DNA of 64,000 nt from CAYMSF01 sp964392985 (GCA_964392985.1 CAYMSF010000003.1:1-64000); one strand, 5' to 3'. Shown: positions 43,214 through 53,026, counted from the stretch's first letter. Numbers and translations are program-made. Notes: generated by a model from the sequence alone, not told the origin.

Positions 43214-43611
43214 GCAAATTCTTTCAGATTAATTTTATGCTATTTATTATTCTAACAAGCACTCTTCGCTTTGAACTTTTTGAGTGCAAATTAATCCGAA
43301 AAACATTTAATGATTCAAAACTGTTAATCCTGCCACTTGATTTTACCAGAACTCAGGATTCAGAGAGATTAAAAAACACGACTTCAAACACCATATCCGA
43401 CAGACATCTACTGCTCCAAATGCCAAAATCTTATTAAATAAACAAACCCCGTATAACTGCATCACTAAATTTCAACAACTATTAATTTTGGCGGTAATAT
43501 AACACTTATTTTCAATTACGCAAAAAATGATACCGCCTGTTTATTATTGTTTCATGAATATTTTTTTGTAAAAACACAAACTGCAAACGGGTATACTTTT
43601 GATGACCTGAA
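43214..43611. other. Gene-free 398-bp gap between gtrA-type gene and pdxJ
   Basis: I see no supported gene here. A 66-codon ORF on the plus strand (43237-43437) has no ribosome site and no recognisable motif. The DNA is AT-rich and may hold the promoter of the GtrA gene and the end of the pdxJ transcript, but no clear -35/-10 pair or hairpin stands out. Confidence 0.5.
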
Positions 43612-44331
43612 TCAGCCCTTATATGCCGCCATGAGATCGACCATCTCTTTAACCGCCTGACCGATGCCAACCGTTATAGCACGCGCCACAATACTATGAC
43701 CTATATTAAGTTCCTTCAGCCACGGGATCTGCAAAATCAACGCGATGTTTTCATAATCTATTCCATGTCCGGCATTAATATTCAATCCGAGCGAGTGACC
43801 AAATCTGGATGCGTCAATTAATCTTTGCAACTCGTGATTCTGTTTTTCTCCTGTCGCCCCGGAAAAACTGCCGGTATGCATTTCAATGTATTCAGCTCCG
43901 GCTTTTTTAGCGGCCTCCACTTGACGTTGGCATGGATCAATGAACAGACTGACGATAATTCCTTCTGCCTTCAAGCGATGTGTCGCTGTCGTAATCCATT
44001 CAAGGTTATCTGCGACATTCAGACCGCCTTCGGTAGTAAGTTCCTGACGTTTCTCCGGAACCAGACATGAACTATGCGGCTTTAATGAACAGGCTATTTT
44101 CAACATTTCCTCTGTTGCCGCCATCTCCATGTTCAACCTGATAACTTTATTTTTTAATTCTGCCATGTCCCTGTCATTAATATGACGACGGTCCTCGCGC
44201 AAATGAGCGGTAATACCCCAGGCACCGTGTTGCTCGCAAATAATCGCCGCTTCTATTGGATCAGGTTTTTCCGCCATTCTCGCTTGTCTCACTGTTGCGA
44301 CATGATCAACGTTTACCCCTAAATTTAACAA
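43612..44331 (-). CDS. pdxJ: Pyridoxine 5'-phosphate synthase PdxJ
   Basis: About 239 residues. PdxJ joins 1-deoxyxylulose 5-phosphate and 3-amino-2-oxopropyl phosphate in vitamin B6 synthesis. Motifs: LGVNVDHVATVRQAR, GITAHLREDRRHI, LNMEMAAT, SLFIDP and EYIEMHTGSFSG, then GLNINAGHGIDYENI. I set the start at TTG 44331, because it gives the family's usual N terminus and is preceded by AGAGG at 7 nt. An ATG at 44373 overlapping the previous stop would add 14 residues that do not look like PdxJ. Confidence 0.95.
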   Translation of the reverse strand: MLNLGVNVDHVATVRQARMAEKPDPIEAAIICEQHGAWGITAHLREDRRHINDRDMAELKNKVIRLNMEMAATEEMLKIACSLKPHSSCLVPEKRQELTTEGGLNVADNLEWITTATHRLKAEGIIVSLFIDPCQRQVEAAKKAGAEYIEMHTGSFSGATGEKQNHELQRLIDASRFGHSLGLNINAGHGIDYENIALILQIPWLKELNIGHSIVARAITVGIGQAVKEMVDLMAAYKG

Positions 44332-44369
44332 TTTATTACCTCTTGTGTTGCAATAATTAAGTTTGAAAA

Positions 44370-45149
44370 TCAAGTTTTAGGTTTATGTTCAAGGCTGTTT
44401 TTAAGCTCTGGAATCAACTTTTCCAAATATGCAATTTCATGTTCAAAAATTTCAGGTCGAGACGTTACCGGTCTGAAAAATACCGAACCATTAAACCGAT
44501 TTTTTTTCAAAAAATCCAACCAGGCCAATAACGGTTTCGCGGTCAAGCGATTCCCGGTTTCCGGCTCATAAATAAATTTCACACACCGAAGCTCAAAAAA
44601 CAACCAGTGCAATTGATCATTGATGTCAATACACCTTCCGGCAAGTTCATGCGGATGTATTTCCAAAGAAAATTGAATATTCGGACACAATGTATCACGT
44701 TTAAAAGCCAGATATTGTTCTGGTGTAACATTATCCATATATGGCACCCGAACCGGCAGCAACAAGGTGATTTTCATACTTAACAAATCTGACGCTATCA
44801 AATTTAATAAGCGAATTAAAGAATTCCGGCGTTTCTGATCAATAAAACATGGCTCTAAACCAAAATCAACGGTGACCGCGCTGCCGTTATGAAAAGCCAC
44901 GTCGTTCAGCAATCGATGCATCTCCTTCTGGAAGCCGTGAATAATTTTGGGGTGTTGCACTACAATTTCAGAAGTAACATTTTGAGGAAGTAAATCTGCA
45001 AAGAAAATCGTTTTAAAATGATGAATATCCAAACGCGGCGGATGAGAGGGAATCATGCCACCCGGAAGCTCCACCCCCGAAAAAAGTTGATAATTAATTG
45101 GTGGGAATGAACTTTCTACCGGGAAATTCAGTAAACTTATTCCAAACAT
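44370..45149 (-). CDS. Conserved-looking protein of unknown function (259 aa)
   Basis: I do not recognise it. It is a soluble protein without signal or membrane helix. The alternation of beta-like strands (AVTVDFGLEPC, ITLLLPVRVP, IQFSLEIHPHEL, CVKFIYEPETG, GSVFFRPVTSRPEI) with helices fits a TIM-barrel-type fold, possibly of the xylose-isomerase-like kind. Acidic and His residues at strand ends (Asp in VTVDFG, Glu and His in LEIHPHE, Glu in YEPE) could be a metal or sugar site. It is between the heptose kinase and pdxJ on the same strand. Confidence 0.6.
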   Translation of the reverse strand: MFGISLLNFPVESSFPPINYQLFSGVELPGGMIPSHPPRLDIHHFKTIFFADLLPQNVTSEIVVQHPKIIHGFQKEMHRLLNDVAFHNGSAVTVDFGLEPCFIDQKRRNSLIRLLNLIASDLLSMKITLLLPVRVPYMDNVTPEQYLAFKRDTLCPNIQFSLEIHPHELAGRCIDINDQLHWLFFELRCVKFIYEPETGNRLTAKPLLAWLDFLKKNRFNGSVFFRPVTSRPEIFEHEIAYLEKLIPELKNSLEHKPKT

Positions 45150-45177
45150 AACTCTCTTTCCTTATGACTCAACCATG

Positions 45178-46191
45178 TCAGCGACTGTCACTAAAACTGT
45201 CAATAAGTTCTGCTGCGTTAACCGTAACCGTTCCTACTTTGCCAACAACAATCCCACCAGCATGATTTGCAACTTCTGCAGCTTCGACACATGTGGCTCC
45301 GGCAGTCATAGCAAGTGTAAATGCTGAAATAACGGTATCTCCTGCACCTGAAACGTCAAAAACTTCACGTGCCCGTGTCGGAATAATCGTCATCGTTTCA
45401 TTTTTCCGGAATAACGCCATCCCCTGTGCCGCCAGTGATACCAGAAGGTATTCAGGTTCCCACTCCGTTAACAATTGTTCTGCAACTTCTCGCAATTCGA
45501 AGTCATGCTCGACTGGCACGTTAATTTCACTGTTGAATCTGCCTGCCATTGCAAAAGCTTCTGAACGGTTGGGCTTAATCACATTGAGTCCTTTAACTGG
45601 ACGAAGGTGACCTGGTTTAGGGTCAAGTGCTGTAATAATCCGGTGGCGTTGCGCGGCCGCAACAACCGCCTCTAACATTTCTTCATTTAGTACCCCTTTG
45701 CCATAGTCTTCAAAGATAATACCGTCAATGAAATTCCCTTCTATTAAGGATAAAATGTTTTGTGTGATATTCTGGCGGAATGATTCATCGATAGCATTTG
45801 TATTCTCATAATCTATACGTAATAGTTGCTGTGTGCCTGCTATAATGCGCTGCTTTTGTGTTGTTTTTCTAGCGGGGTCAGTATAGACCGATTTGTCATT
45901 GATACCATATCCCGCGAGCATTTTTTTAATTTCGAGTCCATCGTGATCATCGCCGGTTATACCAAACGCCAGTGAATCTCCCCCCAGCGTTACGATATTA
46001 CGCATCACATTGGCTGCCCCTCCCAAACATGAGCTTTGATTTGTAACACGTACAATAGGAACAGGTGCCTCGGGGGAAATTCTGTTCGCTGTTCCCCATA
46101 TGTAGACATCAAGCATCAAATCGCCTACCACCGCAATACGCTTGCCGGCAAATTTATGAACTATTGCTACTAAACGTTCAACAGAACCCAT
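45178..46191 (-). CDS. D-glycero-D-manno-heptose 7-phosphate kinase-type PfkB protein (RfaE1/HldA)
   Basis: 337 residues. Ribokinase-fold kinase: VVGDLMLDVYIWG, RISPEAPVPIV, SSCLGGAANVMRNI and the PfkB signature FDVSGAGDTVISAFTLA with GAGDT at 282-286. The RISPEAPVP segment is specific to the RfaE domain I group. There is no C-terminal cytidylyltransferase domain, so this is the single-domain (HldA) form; the adenylyltransferase must be a separate gene. HldD is encoded about 7 kb away on the plus strand. Confidence 0.9.
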   Translation of the reverse strand: MGSVERLVAIVHKFAGKRIAVVGDLMLDVYIWGTANRISPEAPVPIVRVTNQSSCLGGAANVMRNIVTLGGDSLAFGITGDDHDGLEIKKMLAGYGINDKSVYTDPARKTTQKQRIIAGTQQLLRIDYENTNAIDESFRQNITQNILSLIEGNFIDGIIFEDYGKGVLNEEMLEAVVAAAQRHRIITALDPKPGHLRPVKGLNVIKPNRSEAFAMAGRFNSEINVPVEHDFELREVAEQLLTEWEPEYLLVSLAAQGMALFRKNETMTIIPTRAREVFDVSGAGDTVISAFTLAMTAGATCVEAAEVANHAGGIVVGKVGTVTVNAAELIDSFSDSR

Positions 46192-46522
46192 TTCAACACC
46201 TCATTTAGTAAATACTATCCCCGAGAATCAAAGCAACCGCGACAACAACTAATCCTCAGGATAACGACATCATCAATTGTTTTGATTAGAAATTAAACTA
46301 TCGCATGATAGATAACAATGCAAATTTTAACTGGAATAATCACTTTTAATTTCGGAGTCCAAAGATTATCAACCTTGCACAATTAAGTAATAAATACGAT
46401 TGTTTTTTGAAATAATATGGCTGAATGCTGCAGGAAAAAAATACCGGACAACATAAGTTGCCCGGTATCGTTGTTTTTAGACAATTACCTGTGTAACGAG
46501 ATAGTTGCCAAATTAATTACAA
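46192..46522. other. 331-bp gap between the heptose kinase gene and rpsA
   Basis: No gene is supported. The part next to rpsA contains its terminator (46435-46468). The rest is AT-rich and should hold the promoter of the heptose kinase gene; I cannot pick one -35/-10 pair with confidence. Confidence 0.5.
46435..46468 (-). terminator. Rho-independent terminator of rpsA
   Basis: ATACCGG-A-CAAC / ATAA / GTTG-C-CCGGTAT (46441-46468) makes a stem of 11 pairs with one mismatch. In the minus-strand RNA it is followed by TTTTTTT (46441-46435). It lies about 55 nt after the rpsA stop. Confidence 0.85.
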
Positions 46523-48295
46523 TTATTTCTTCTGGTCTCCTGCAAAGGCCTCGCTCATTGAAAGACCGCCGAGGGATTCGTTGAAAACTTCGCCCATTGC
46601 AACCATTTCTTCGCCTGGCTTCAGGGCGGCAGTATATTCTTCTTCCGCCGCTTTGAGTTCGGCTTCAGAGAACTCCTGCTGAGCAGCCTTAATGCTTAAA
46701 CCAATCCGGCGTTCTTCGGTATCAACCTTGATAACGCGAGCTTCGATTTCATCACCGAGAGCCAGTACATCTTTTACTTTTTCCACGTGATCTTTGCTGA
46801 TTTGTGAAATATGAATCAAACCGTCTATTTTATTGGTCAGTTCAATAAATGCACCGAAAGCAGTGATTTTGGTCACTTTTCCTTTGACTAAATCCCCAAC
46901 CTTGTAGAGAGCGTCGATTTTTGACCACGGATCATCTTCGCACTGTTTCAGTCCGAGAGAAATCCGCTGCTGTTCCGGATTGATGTCAAGAATAATGGCT
47001 TCAACTTCTTCGCCGGCTTTGAGAATTTCATTGGGATTATTAATTTTGCGCGTCCATGACATATCTGAAACATGAATCATGCCGTCTATATCATTTTCAA
47101 TTTCGACGAATGCGCCATAACTGGTCATGTTACGTACTTTGCCGCGAATTTTACTGTTAACTGGATATTTTTCTGCCAGCAATTCCCATGGATTACGTTC
47201 TTTCTGACGCAAACCGAGGGATATCTTTTTACTGTCACAATTAATATCAAGAATTACCGCCTCAACTTCTTCACCAACCGTTACCACATCTCCAGCCTTA
47301 GTAACACGTTTGGTCCAAGACATTTCGGAAACATGAATCAAACCTTCAACGCCATCTTCAATTTCGACAAACGCGCCGTAAGGCATAATATTGACAACAC
47401 GACCCTTTATCTTGGAGCCGACCGGATATTTTTCCTGAACAGATTTCCACGGGTTGTCGCTCTTCTGTTTAAATCCAAGCGAAACGCGTTCTTTATCGTA
47501 GTCAATATCGAGAATCATCACATCAATTTCCTGACCAACTTCAAGCATTTCTGACGGATGAGCAATCCGTCCCCAGGACATGTCAGTAATATGAAGCAAT
47601 CCGTCAACACCACCCAGGTCAATGAAGGCACCAAAGTCAGTTATGTTCTTTACTACACCCTTGCGCACCTGACCAACAGTCATATCTTTAAGCAAGGCAC
47701 TGCGACGACCACGACGGGATTCTTCAAGCAGTTCACGACGTGAAACCACAATGTTTTTACGGTCATGATTAATCTTAAGAAGCTTGAAATCATACTCTTT
47801 GCCGATAAATTCGTCCATATTGCGTACTGGTCCGATATCAATCTGTGAGCCGGGCAGAAATGCCTCTACGCCTTCAATATCAACAATTATGCCACCTTTA
47901 ACACGGTGTTTCATCAATCCGCGAACTATACTGCCTTCGCCACATTCATTGGTAATCCGGTTCCACGCCCTCATCTGTTGCGCCTTCTGGAGGCTGATTC
48001 CAGGCATGCTATGTTCATTTTCAATTTCTTCAAGCAGTACATCAAGAACATCGCCGACTTTTGCATCAGCAAAGTTGGCAAATTCTGAAGCAGGAACAAA
48101 ACCTTCAGCTTTGTATCCAATATCAATTAATGCGCCGTCATTGCGCTTTTCTGCAATTTTTCCGGAGATGATTGTGCCTTCACTGAAAGCTGCCTTGGTT
48201 ACTTTACCACTGAGCAATTCCTCCATCGACGGCATGTTTTCAAGATCAACGTAACAGACGTTTCCTGAATTTTGGGTTTGAGTTTCTTCTGACAT
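46523..48295 (-). CDS. rpsA: 30S ribosomal protein S1
   Basis: 590 residues with six S1 repeats in a row. Repeats 3 to 6 are clearest, each with a G-x-V-x-N/K-I...GAF(V/I)x(L/I)...G(L/M)(I/L)HxSxMSW stretch, for example KNITDFGAFIDLGGVDGLLH. It binds mRNA and helps start translation. The C-terminal tail after repeat 6 (EEYTAALKPGEEMVAMG) is acidic and not part of a repeat. It appears to be monocistronic, with its own promoter and terminator. Confidence 0.97.
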   Translation of the reverse strand: MSEETQTQNSGNVCYVDLENMPSMEELLSGKVTKAAFSEGTIISGKIAEKRNDGALIDIGYKAEGFVPASEFANFADAKVGDVLDVLLEEIENEHSMPGISLQKAQQMRAWNRITNECGEGSIVRGLMKHRVKGGIIVDIEGVEAFLPGSQIDIGPVRNMDEFIGKEYDFKLLKINHDRKNIVVSRRELLEESRRGRRSALLKDMTVGQVRKGVVKNITDFGAFIDLGGVDGLLHITDMSWGRIAHPSEMLEVGQEIDVMILDIDYDKERVSLGFKQKSDNPWKSVQEKYPVGSKIKGRVVNIMPYGAFVEIEDGVEGLIHVSEMSWTKRVTKAGDVVTVGEEVEAVILDINCDSKKISLGLRQKERNPWELLAEKYPVNSKIRGKVRNMTSYGAFVEIENDIDGMIHVSDMSWTRKINNPNEILKAGEEVEAIILDINPEQQRISLGLKQCEDDPWSKIDALYKVGDLVKGKVTKITAFGAFIELTNKIDGLIHISQISKDHVEKVKDVLALGDEIEARVIKVDTEERRIGLSIKAAQQEFSEAELKAAEEEYTAALKPGEEMVAMGEVFNESLGGLSMSEAFAGDQKK

Positions 48296-48668
48296 GTTGT
48301 TTTCTTTTTGTTAATCTGGTTAACCTTTTTTTCCTTATTTTCCATAATCCCCGCCTTCCGGGAAACTGGAGCGAACTTAGAAAATACACCATCTCATATA
48401 AAATACAAGGCCAATAATTCAACTTAAATAAACAATTTTTACTCTGTTTGTACCAAAATATCCGTAGAAAAATTATGGTGATGCTTGAAAAAAATATTTA
48501 ACAACCGATATTAATAGCTTTAAATATGGCAATTTCGGCTTTTGTCGCCTTCTTTCTTTATGCTATATAGGCCACTTAATTTTAGCAAGAGGCTAAGCTT
48601 CTGCCGGGTTGATTGCCCCAATTAAATATATAATTTAATCGTGTTTTATAAAATTAATCAGGGTATTT
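48296..48668. other. 373-bp divergent gap between rpsA and the dehydrogenase gene
   Basis: No gene is supported. The rpsA side has a probable promoter (48395-48422). The other side has a near-palindromic AT stretch, ATTAAATATATAATTTAAT (48621-48639), about 30 nt before the dehydrogenase ATG. It could be a -10 region (TATAAT at 48629-48634) or an operator; the upstream TTGATT is only 14 bp away, too close for a standard promoter. Confidence 0.5.
48395..48422 (-). promoter_or_regulatory. rpsA: Probable rpsA promoter
   Basis: On the minus strand TTGAAT (48422-48417), 16 bp, TATATG (48400-48395). The leader to rpsA would be about 90 nt, which leaves room for the autoregulatory structure known for S1 mRNAs in some bacteria; no such fold was established here. 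Confidence 0.35.
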
Positions 48669-50342
48669 ATGGATAAAATTTCAGTACCGGAAAAAATGCT
48701 GGCCTGGCCGCTTTTTGGAGCTGGTCTCGACAAGCTTGGCCAGAATGGGAAACCATGCCTTATTGATGTTCCCGTAAACAACGATGACGAACTGCTCGTG
48801 CGAATCGATGCCATAGGTTTGTGCTTTTCAGACGTAAAGTTGATTCGTGCCGGCGAAGAACACCCGAGAGTAATATCAAAAGATTTGAGTAAAAACCCTG
48901 TAATCCCCGGTCATGAAGCGGTTATGACAGTTGTCAAGGTTGGAAAAAATCTGGAGAAAAAATTTAATCCCGGAGAAAGATTTATCATCCAGGCGGATAT
49001 TTATGTTGACGGCAAAGGTTACGCTTATGGATATGCAATTGACGGCGGCATGGCGCAATACAGTATCATTGACAATCGTGTTTTAAATGGTGACGAAGGT
49101 TGTTACCTTCTTCCTCTCAAAGAACAAATACCATCTGCCGTTGCAGCGTTAATGGAACCATGGACTTGCGTTCAGGCAAGTTATATGATTGAAAATCGAA
49201 TTGCTCCGAAATCAAGTGGAAGTGTCTTGATAGCGGCGATGCCTGGTACAACCGCAGTCTATCAGGCAGGATTATTGTTGACCAGTGCAATGCCCGCACA
49301 AATTTCGGCATATAACCTGTGCGCAGAAGCAGTTTCCACACTGGAAAAAGAGCTCGGCAAAACTGTCAATATAATTTCCGATCTAACTCCGGATATGAAA
49401 TTTGATGATGTATTTCTTTGCGATATCAGCGACCGCACTCTCGGCGAAACGATTGCCAAGTCAGGAAATCGCGGCGCGGTATTCAGCTTTATCGGTGAAT
49501 ATCCCGATGAAGTATGGTCGCTTGATGTCGGCCGTATCCATTATGAAGGCTGGTTTTATCAGGGGACTGCCGGTAACGTTCTTTCTGCCGCATACGGGCG
49601 AAACGTCAGAAGCACACTAAAAAAAGGCGGGAGTTGCTGGTTACCGGGTGGCGCTGGCGCTATGGGACAGATGCACACGCAAATGGCAGTAGAATCCACC
49701 AACGGACCAATGCGGATATTAATCAGTGATATGGATGATGCCAGAATAGAAAACGTTTGCAGTCAACTCACCGACAGGATAAAAGAGCGCGGCATTGAAT
49801 TTAAAGCCGTCAATCCATCAAAATTGTCTCCAGTCGAATTTGAACAACTGATAAGAGATTTTGCTCCGGACGGTTTTGACGATATCGTCATGCTGGTTCC
49901 CGTCATTCCTGTCTTGAATAATTCATCTAAATTTTTAAAGACTGACGGACTAATGAATATTTTTGCGGGAATACCAGCGGGCAAAGATGGTGAGCTTAAC
50001 GTCCGCGGTATCGCGAACGCCGGAATACGTTATATCGGTTCCAGCGGCAGTCGCACAGCCCATTTGCGTCAAACCTTGGAACTTGTTGAAAACAACGCAC
50101 TGAAACCGGTTACCGCATTGGCGGCAGTTGGCGGAATGAATGCATTGAAACGCGGTCTTGATGCAGTTATAAATGCTGAGTTTCCCGGGAAAACTGTAAT
50201 ATTTCCAAATTGCCCTGAAATGCCGCTAACTCCGGTAAAAGATATCAGCAAACTGGCAGCAGATTTGGATTCCAGCCTGAGTTCTGACGGGTTTTACACT
50301 GCTGAGACAGAAAAAAAACTGATGGAGATTTATTCTGCATAA
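48669..50342 (+). CDS. Oversized zinc-type alcohol/polyol dehydrogenase (MDR family)
   Basis: 557 residues against about 350 for usual members. The N-terminal catalytic domain is clear: LCFSDVKLIR (Cys52), IPGHEAVMTVV (His82-Glu83), the DGGMAQYSII stretch and LMEPWTCVQASY (Glu163). Two nucleotide-fold-like regions then follow. About 182-300 lacks a glycine loop (LIAAMPGTTAVYQAG). About 320-450 has the loop LPGGAGAMGQMH and ISDMDDARIE. The second resembles sorbose-1-phosphate reductase-like MDR enzymes. The substrate is unknown. The lptD gene begins directly after its stop, so it is co-transcribed with envelope genes. Confidence 0.8.
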   Translation: MDKISVPEKMLAWPLFGAGLDKLGQNGKPCLIDVPVNNDDELLVRIDAIGLCFSDVKLIRAGEEHPRVISKDLSKNPVIPGHEAVMTVVKVGKNLEKKFNPGERFIIQADIYVDGKGYAYGYAIDGGMAQYSIIDNRVLNGDEGCYLLPLKEQIPSAVAALMEPWTCVQASYMIENRIAPKSSGSVLIAAMPGTTAVYQAGLLLTSAMPAQISAYNLCAEAVSTLEKELGKTVNIISDLTPDMKFDDVFLCDISDRTLGETIAKSGNRGAVFSFIGEYPDEVWSLDVGRIHYEGWFYQGTAGNVLSAAYGRNVRSTLKKGGSCWLPGGAGAMGQMHTQMAVESTNGPMRILISDMDDARIENVCSQLTDRIKERGIEFKAVNPSKLSPVEFEQLIRDFAPDGFDDIVMLVPVIPVLNNSSKFLKTDGLMNIFAGIPAGKDGELNVRGIANAGIRYIGSSGSRTAHLRQTLELVENNALKPVTALAAVGGMNALKRGLDAVINAEFPGKTVIFPNCPEMPLTPVKDISKLAADLDSSLSSDGFYTAETEKKLMEIYSA

Positions 50343-53024
50343 ATGAATTTGACATTTCATATCCGGTTTAGTTTTTGTGTCAACATAGCTGTAGCATTGT
50401 TTATTTTTGCCGGAGTTTTTTCTGTGTCTGGAGCTGGACTCTCCGATTTAGAAGGTTTCGTTAAAAACGAAGAGCGCTCTCTTGCTAATACCAAAGCTGA
50501 CTCCTGGACCGTTGTCGGGAAAAACATTGTAGTTAAGGGTAATGTTCACATCCCATACGGTAATATTACCGTTTACGCCGACCGCGCGATTGTCAATACC
50601 GAAAGCAAAGACATTGAAGCTGTGGGCAATATCAGGATGTTCAGAACCCGCGAAACTAAAGGGGAAGTTACAATTGACGAACTAGCCAGATTACGCAATA
50701 TGACGGATTGCATGGTTAGAATTGATAACTATACGATTGACCCGCTCGGAATACAACGTATTAAAGTTACAATATTTACTCAAGGTGACTTGATTCGGGC
50801 GAGTAAAGTTTCGGGTAATCTATCCACCGGATTTCTGTCGTTTCGTGATTTTGAGTGTAAATATAAGACGTTTGCGTGCAAAGCAAAATCAGGCGAACGC
50901 AAACCCGGCGGGGAAATTATTGTTCGCGATGCAAAAATCAGTTCTTGCGACTTTCTCGACACCAATCAGGCTCATTACTCGATAGATTGTTCTGAGGCTA
51001 AAATTTATCCCTATGCTCAAGAGGGATTTGGACTGGCAGGATATAATCCCGACTTTGGCGACCACAGTGTCTGGGCATATGGCTGTACCGTCAAAGCTTA
51101 CGATATTCCTTTCCTCTGGGTGCCAATGTTTTACAAACCAAAAGATGAAAGCCCTGGATTGTTTAAAATACGAGGAGGTTACACTTCGGATTGGGGATAT
51201 TTCGTCTCAATGTCTAAAAAGTTCCATTTGCTTGATGACCCCTATACAAATGTTACCGCAATGCTCGACTACTATTCACTCCGTGGTGTCGGGTATGGCG
51301 CTGAAGTGGACGTCCGCAGAGAAAACACCAAAACCAACTTCTGGGGATATGGGATATATGACCAACGGCCTTACAATACCGACGACATTGAAGATACTTC
51401 ACGCCTAGAAATTCCCAATGCCCGCTACGGCTTTAATCTCAGTAATGTCACCCATGTAACGCCTAAATTGGACTTTCGTGGAAATTTGTCAATTTCAAGT
51501 GATTACTACTTCCTGAACGACTACTTCAGCGATAAATACAATGCCAATCCTGAGCCTGCCACTTACGGAGCATTGGAACAGCAATTTGACCGGTTTTCAA
51601 CCGCTCTTTATGTTCGGGCGCGGACGAATACATTCTACACCGCGACGGAACGGCTGCCGGAATGGCGTCTTGATGTACCGCGTCAGGAATTATTTGACAA
51701 CCTCTATTATCAAGGCGAGAACAGCGTTGCGGTTCTCAGAATGATGTGGCGGGATTTTGATAAACCGCGAACAACGGGCAATGACGTTGACCCGCGCAAT
51801 TATATGACACAACGTGTTGATTCTCTACACATGCTTTACTATCCATTAAAAATGGACTGGCTGAATCTGGTACCGCGCGCCGGTTTGCGGATGACTTATT
51901 ATAACAATACTTCAAATAAAAATATTAATGAAACTGATTTTCAAAACCTGCTCACCGCAAACAGTCCTGATCAAATTTCCAACGTTGATGTTGTTAACTA
52001 CGATCACGATGGTGGGTCTAAATTTCGTGTTATTGGCGAAGCCGGGTTGGAAGCATCAACCAAAATTCATAATTCCTGGCAGAATGTCAAAAATGCTTAC
52101 TGGGAGATGGACGGACTTAGGCATGTATTTCAACCGTATGTAAATTACACCGGCATACCTAAACCGACAACCGACCGCGAAAACCTCTATTACTTCGACG
52201 ATATTGACCGTATTCAAGAACAAAATTTCGTCAGACTGGGTATGTTGAACAGACTACAAACGCGGAAAGGCAATTATGGCAGTGAAAGGATTTACAACTG
52301 GATGTCTATGGAAAACTACTGGGACTACCATTTCACCACTCAAGATGGACTCAACAATATAGGCGACTTTGTAACCAAATTGGATTTTTCCCCTTTTGAA
52401 GACGTAAATCTTTCAACTTTGGCCTCTTTTGATGTCGGCGATGATAAGGAAAGTAATGTTCAAACTAACGCAAACGGTCCTCCAACAAACAATAACGGGC
52501 TGAATATTGACTTCCTGAATAAATGGGAAGTTGCGTTGCGTTATAAAATAATTGAAGGGGTAAATACCAATTTTGCCTATGTTTATCAAAGGGTTTACAA
52601 GACTCAATCCATTTATTCGATGGGTAGTACTTTTTCTGAAATACAGTCAGGCAACGCTTTTGACCAGTATTACAATAACAGTATTCAACAGTTGCGTTGG
52701 GGTTTTGACTTTCCGCTCTTTGATAACAAGTCAAAATTTGCCTACGAACTCTTTTATGACTTCGAGGCAGGGTATCTCCGCGAACAAAAAGTTAAAATAA
52801 CGCGTAATCTGCATTGTGTTGAGGTTGCCTTGGAAGTTGGTCGTACCACCAGCGAGGATAGCAGTAACAATAAACAATATGATAACAGTTTCATGATTAC
52901 TGCAACCCTGGTCAATGTTGATTCTCCGCTCAAAGACGTAAACCGCAACAATATGCAGAGTTATGGAACCGGCGATGCTCCTGGTGGCAAGGGATCAAAT
53001 AATGTCGGCTTTGGAGGGGGATAA
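50343..53024 (+). CDS. lptD: LPS-assembly protein LptD-like
   Basis: 893 residues. A signal peptide (about 1-30) is followed by an OstA/LptA-like beta-jellyroll: IVVKGNVHIPYGNITVYADRAIV and KDIEAVGNIRMFRTRE. The large C-terminal barrel (about 230-860) is rich in alternating Tyr/Asn strands, with VWAYGCTVKAYDIPFLWVPMFYKPKD at its start, a typical LptD entry segment. LptD with LptE inserts LPS into the outer leaflet. It starts at the base after the dehydrogenase stop and ends 2 nt before hldD. The last 30 residues are a Gly/Asn-rich tail. Confidence 0.88.
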   Translation: MNLTFHIRFSFCVNIAVALFIFAGVFSVSGAGLSDLEGFVKNEERSLANTKADSWTVVGKNIVVKGNVHIPYGNITVYADRAIVNTESKDIEAVGNIRMFRTRETKGEVTIDELARLRNMTDCMVRIDNYTIDPLGIQRIKVTIFTQGDLIRASKVSGNLSTGFLSFRDFECKYKTFACKAKSGERKPGGEIIVRDAKISSCDFLDTNQAHYSIDCSEAKIYPYAQEGFGLAGYNPDFGDHSVWAYGCTVKAYDIPFLWVPMFYKPKDESPGLFKIRGGYTSDWGYFVSMSKKFHLLDDPYTNVTAMLDYYSLRGVGYGAEVDVRRENTKTNFWGYGIYDQRPYNTDDIEDTSRLEIPNARYGFNLSNVTHVTPKLDFRGNLSISSDYYFLNDYFSDKYNANPEPATYGALEQQFDRFSTALYVRARTNTFYTATERLPEWRLDVPRQELFDNLYYQGENSVAVLRMMWRDFDKPRTTGNDVDPRNYMTQRVDSLHMLYYPLKMDWLNLVPRAGLRMTYYNNTSNKNINETDFQNLLTANSPDQISNVDVVNYDHDGGSKFRVIGEAGLEASTKIHNSWQNVKNAYWEMDGLRHVFQPYVNYTGIPKPTTDRENLYYFDDIDRIQEQNFVRLGMLNRLQTRKGNYGSERIYNWMSMENYWDYHFTTQDGLNNIGDFVTKLDFSPFEDVNLSTLASFDVGDDKESNVQTNANGPPTNNNGLNIDFLNKWEVALRYKIIEGVNTNFAYVYQRVYKTQSIYSMGSTFSEIQSGNAFDQYYNNSIQQLRWGFDFPLFDNKSKFAYELFYDFEAGYLREQKVKITRNLHCVEVALEVGRTTSEDSSNNKQYDNSFMITATLVNVDSPLKDVNRNNMQSYGTGDAPGGKGSNNVGFGGG

Positions 53025-53026
53025 TT

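Noticed and set aside
43237..43437. 66-codon plus-strand ORF in the gap before the GtrA gene
   Set aside because: No ribosome site, no motif, AT-rich composition like non-coding DNA around it.
47784..48254. 156-codon ORF antisense to rpsA
   Set aside because: S1 repeats on the minus strand account for the sequence.
48609..48634. TTGATT and TATAAT as a promoter for the dehydrogenase gene
   Set aside because: The 14-bp spacing is too short for a standard promoter; the AT palindrome there is noted instead.
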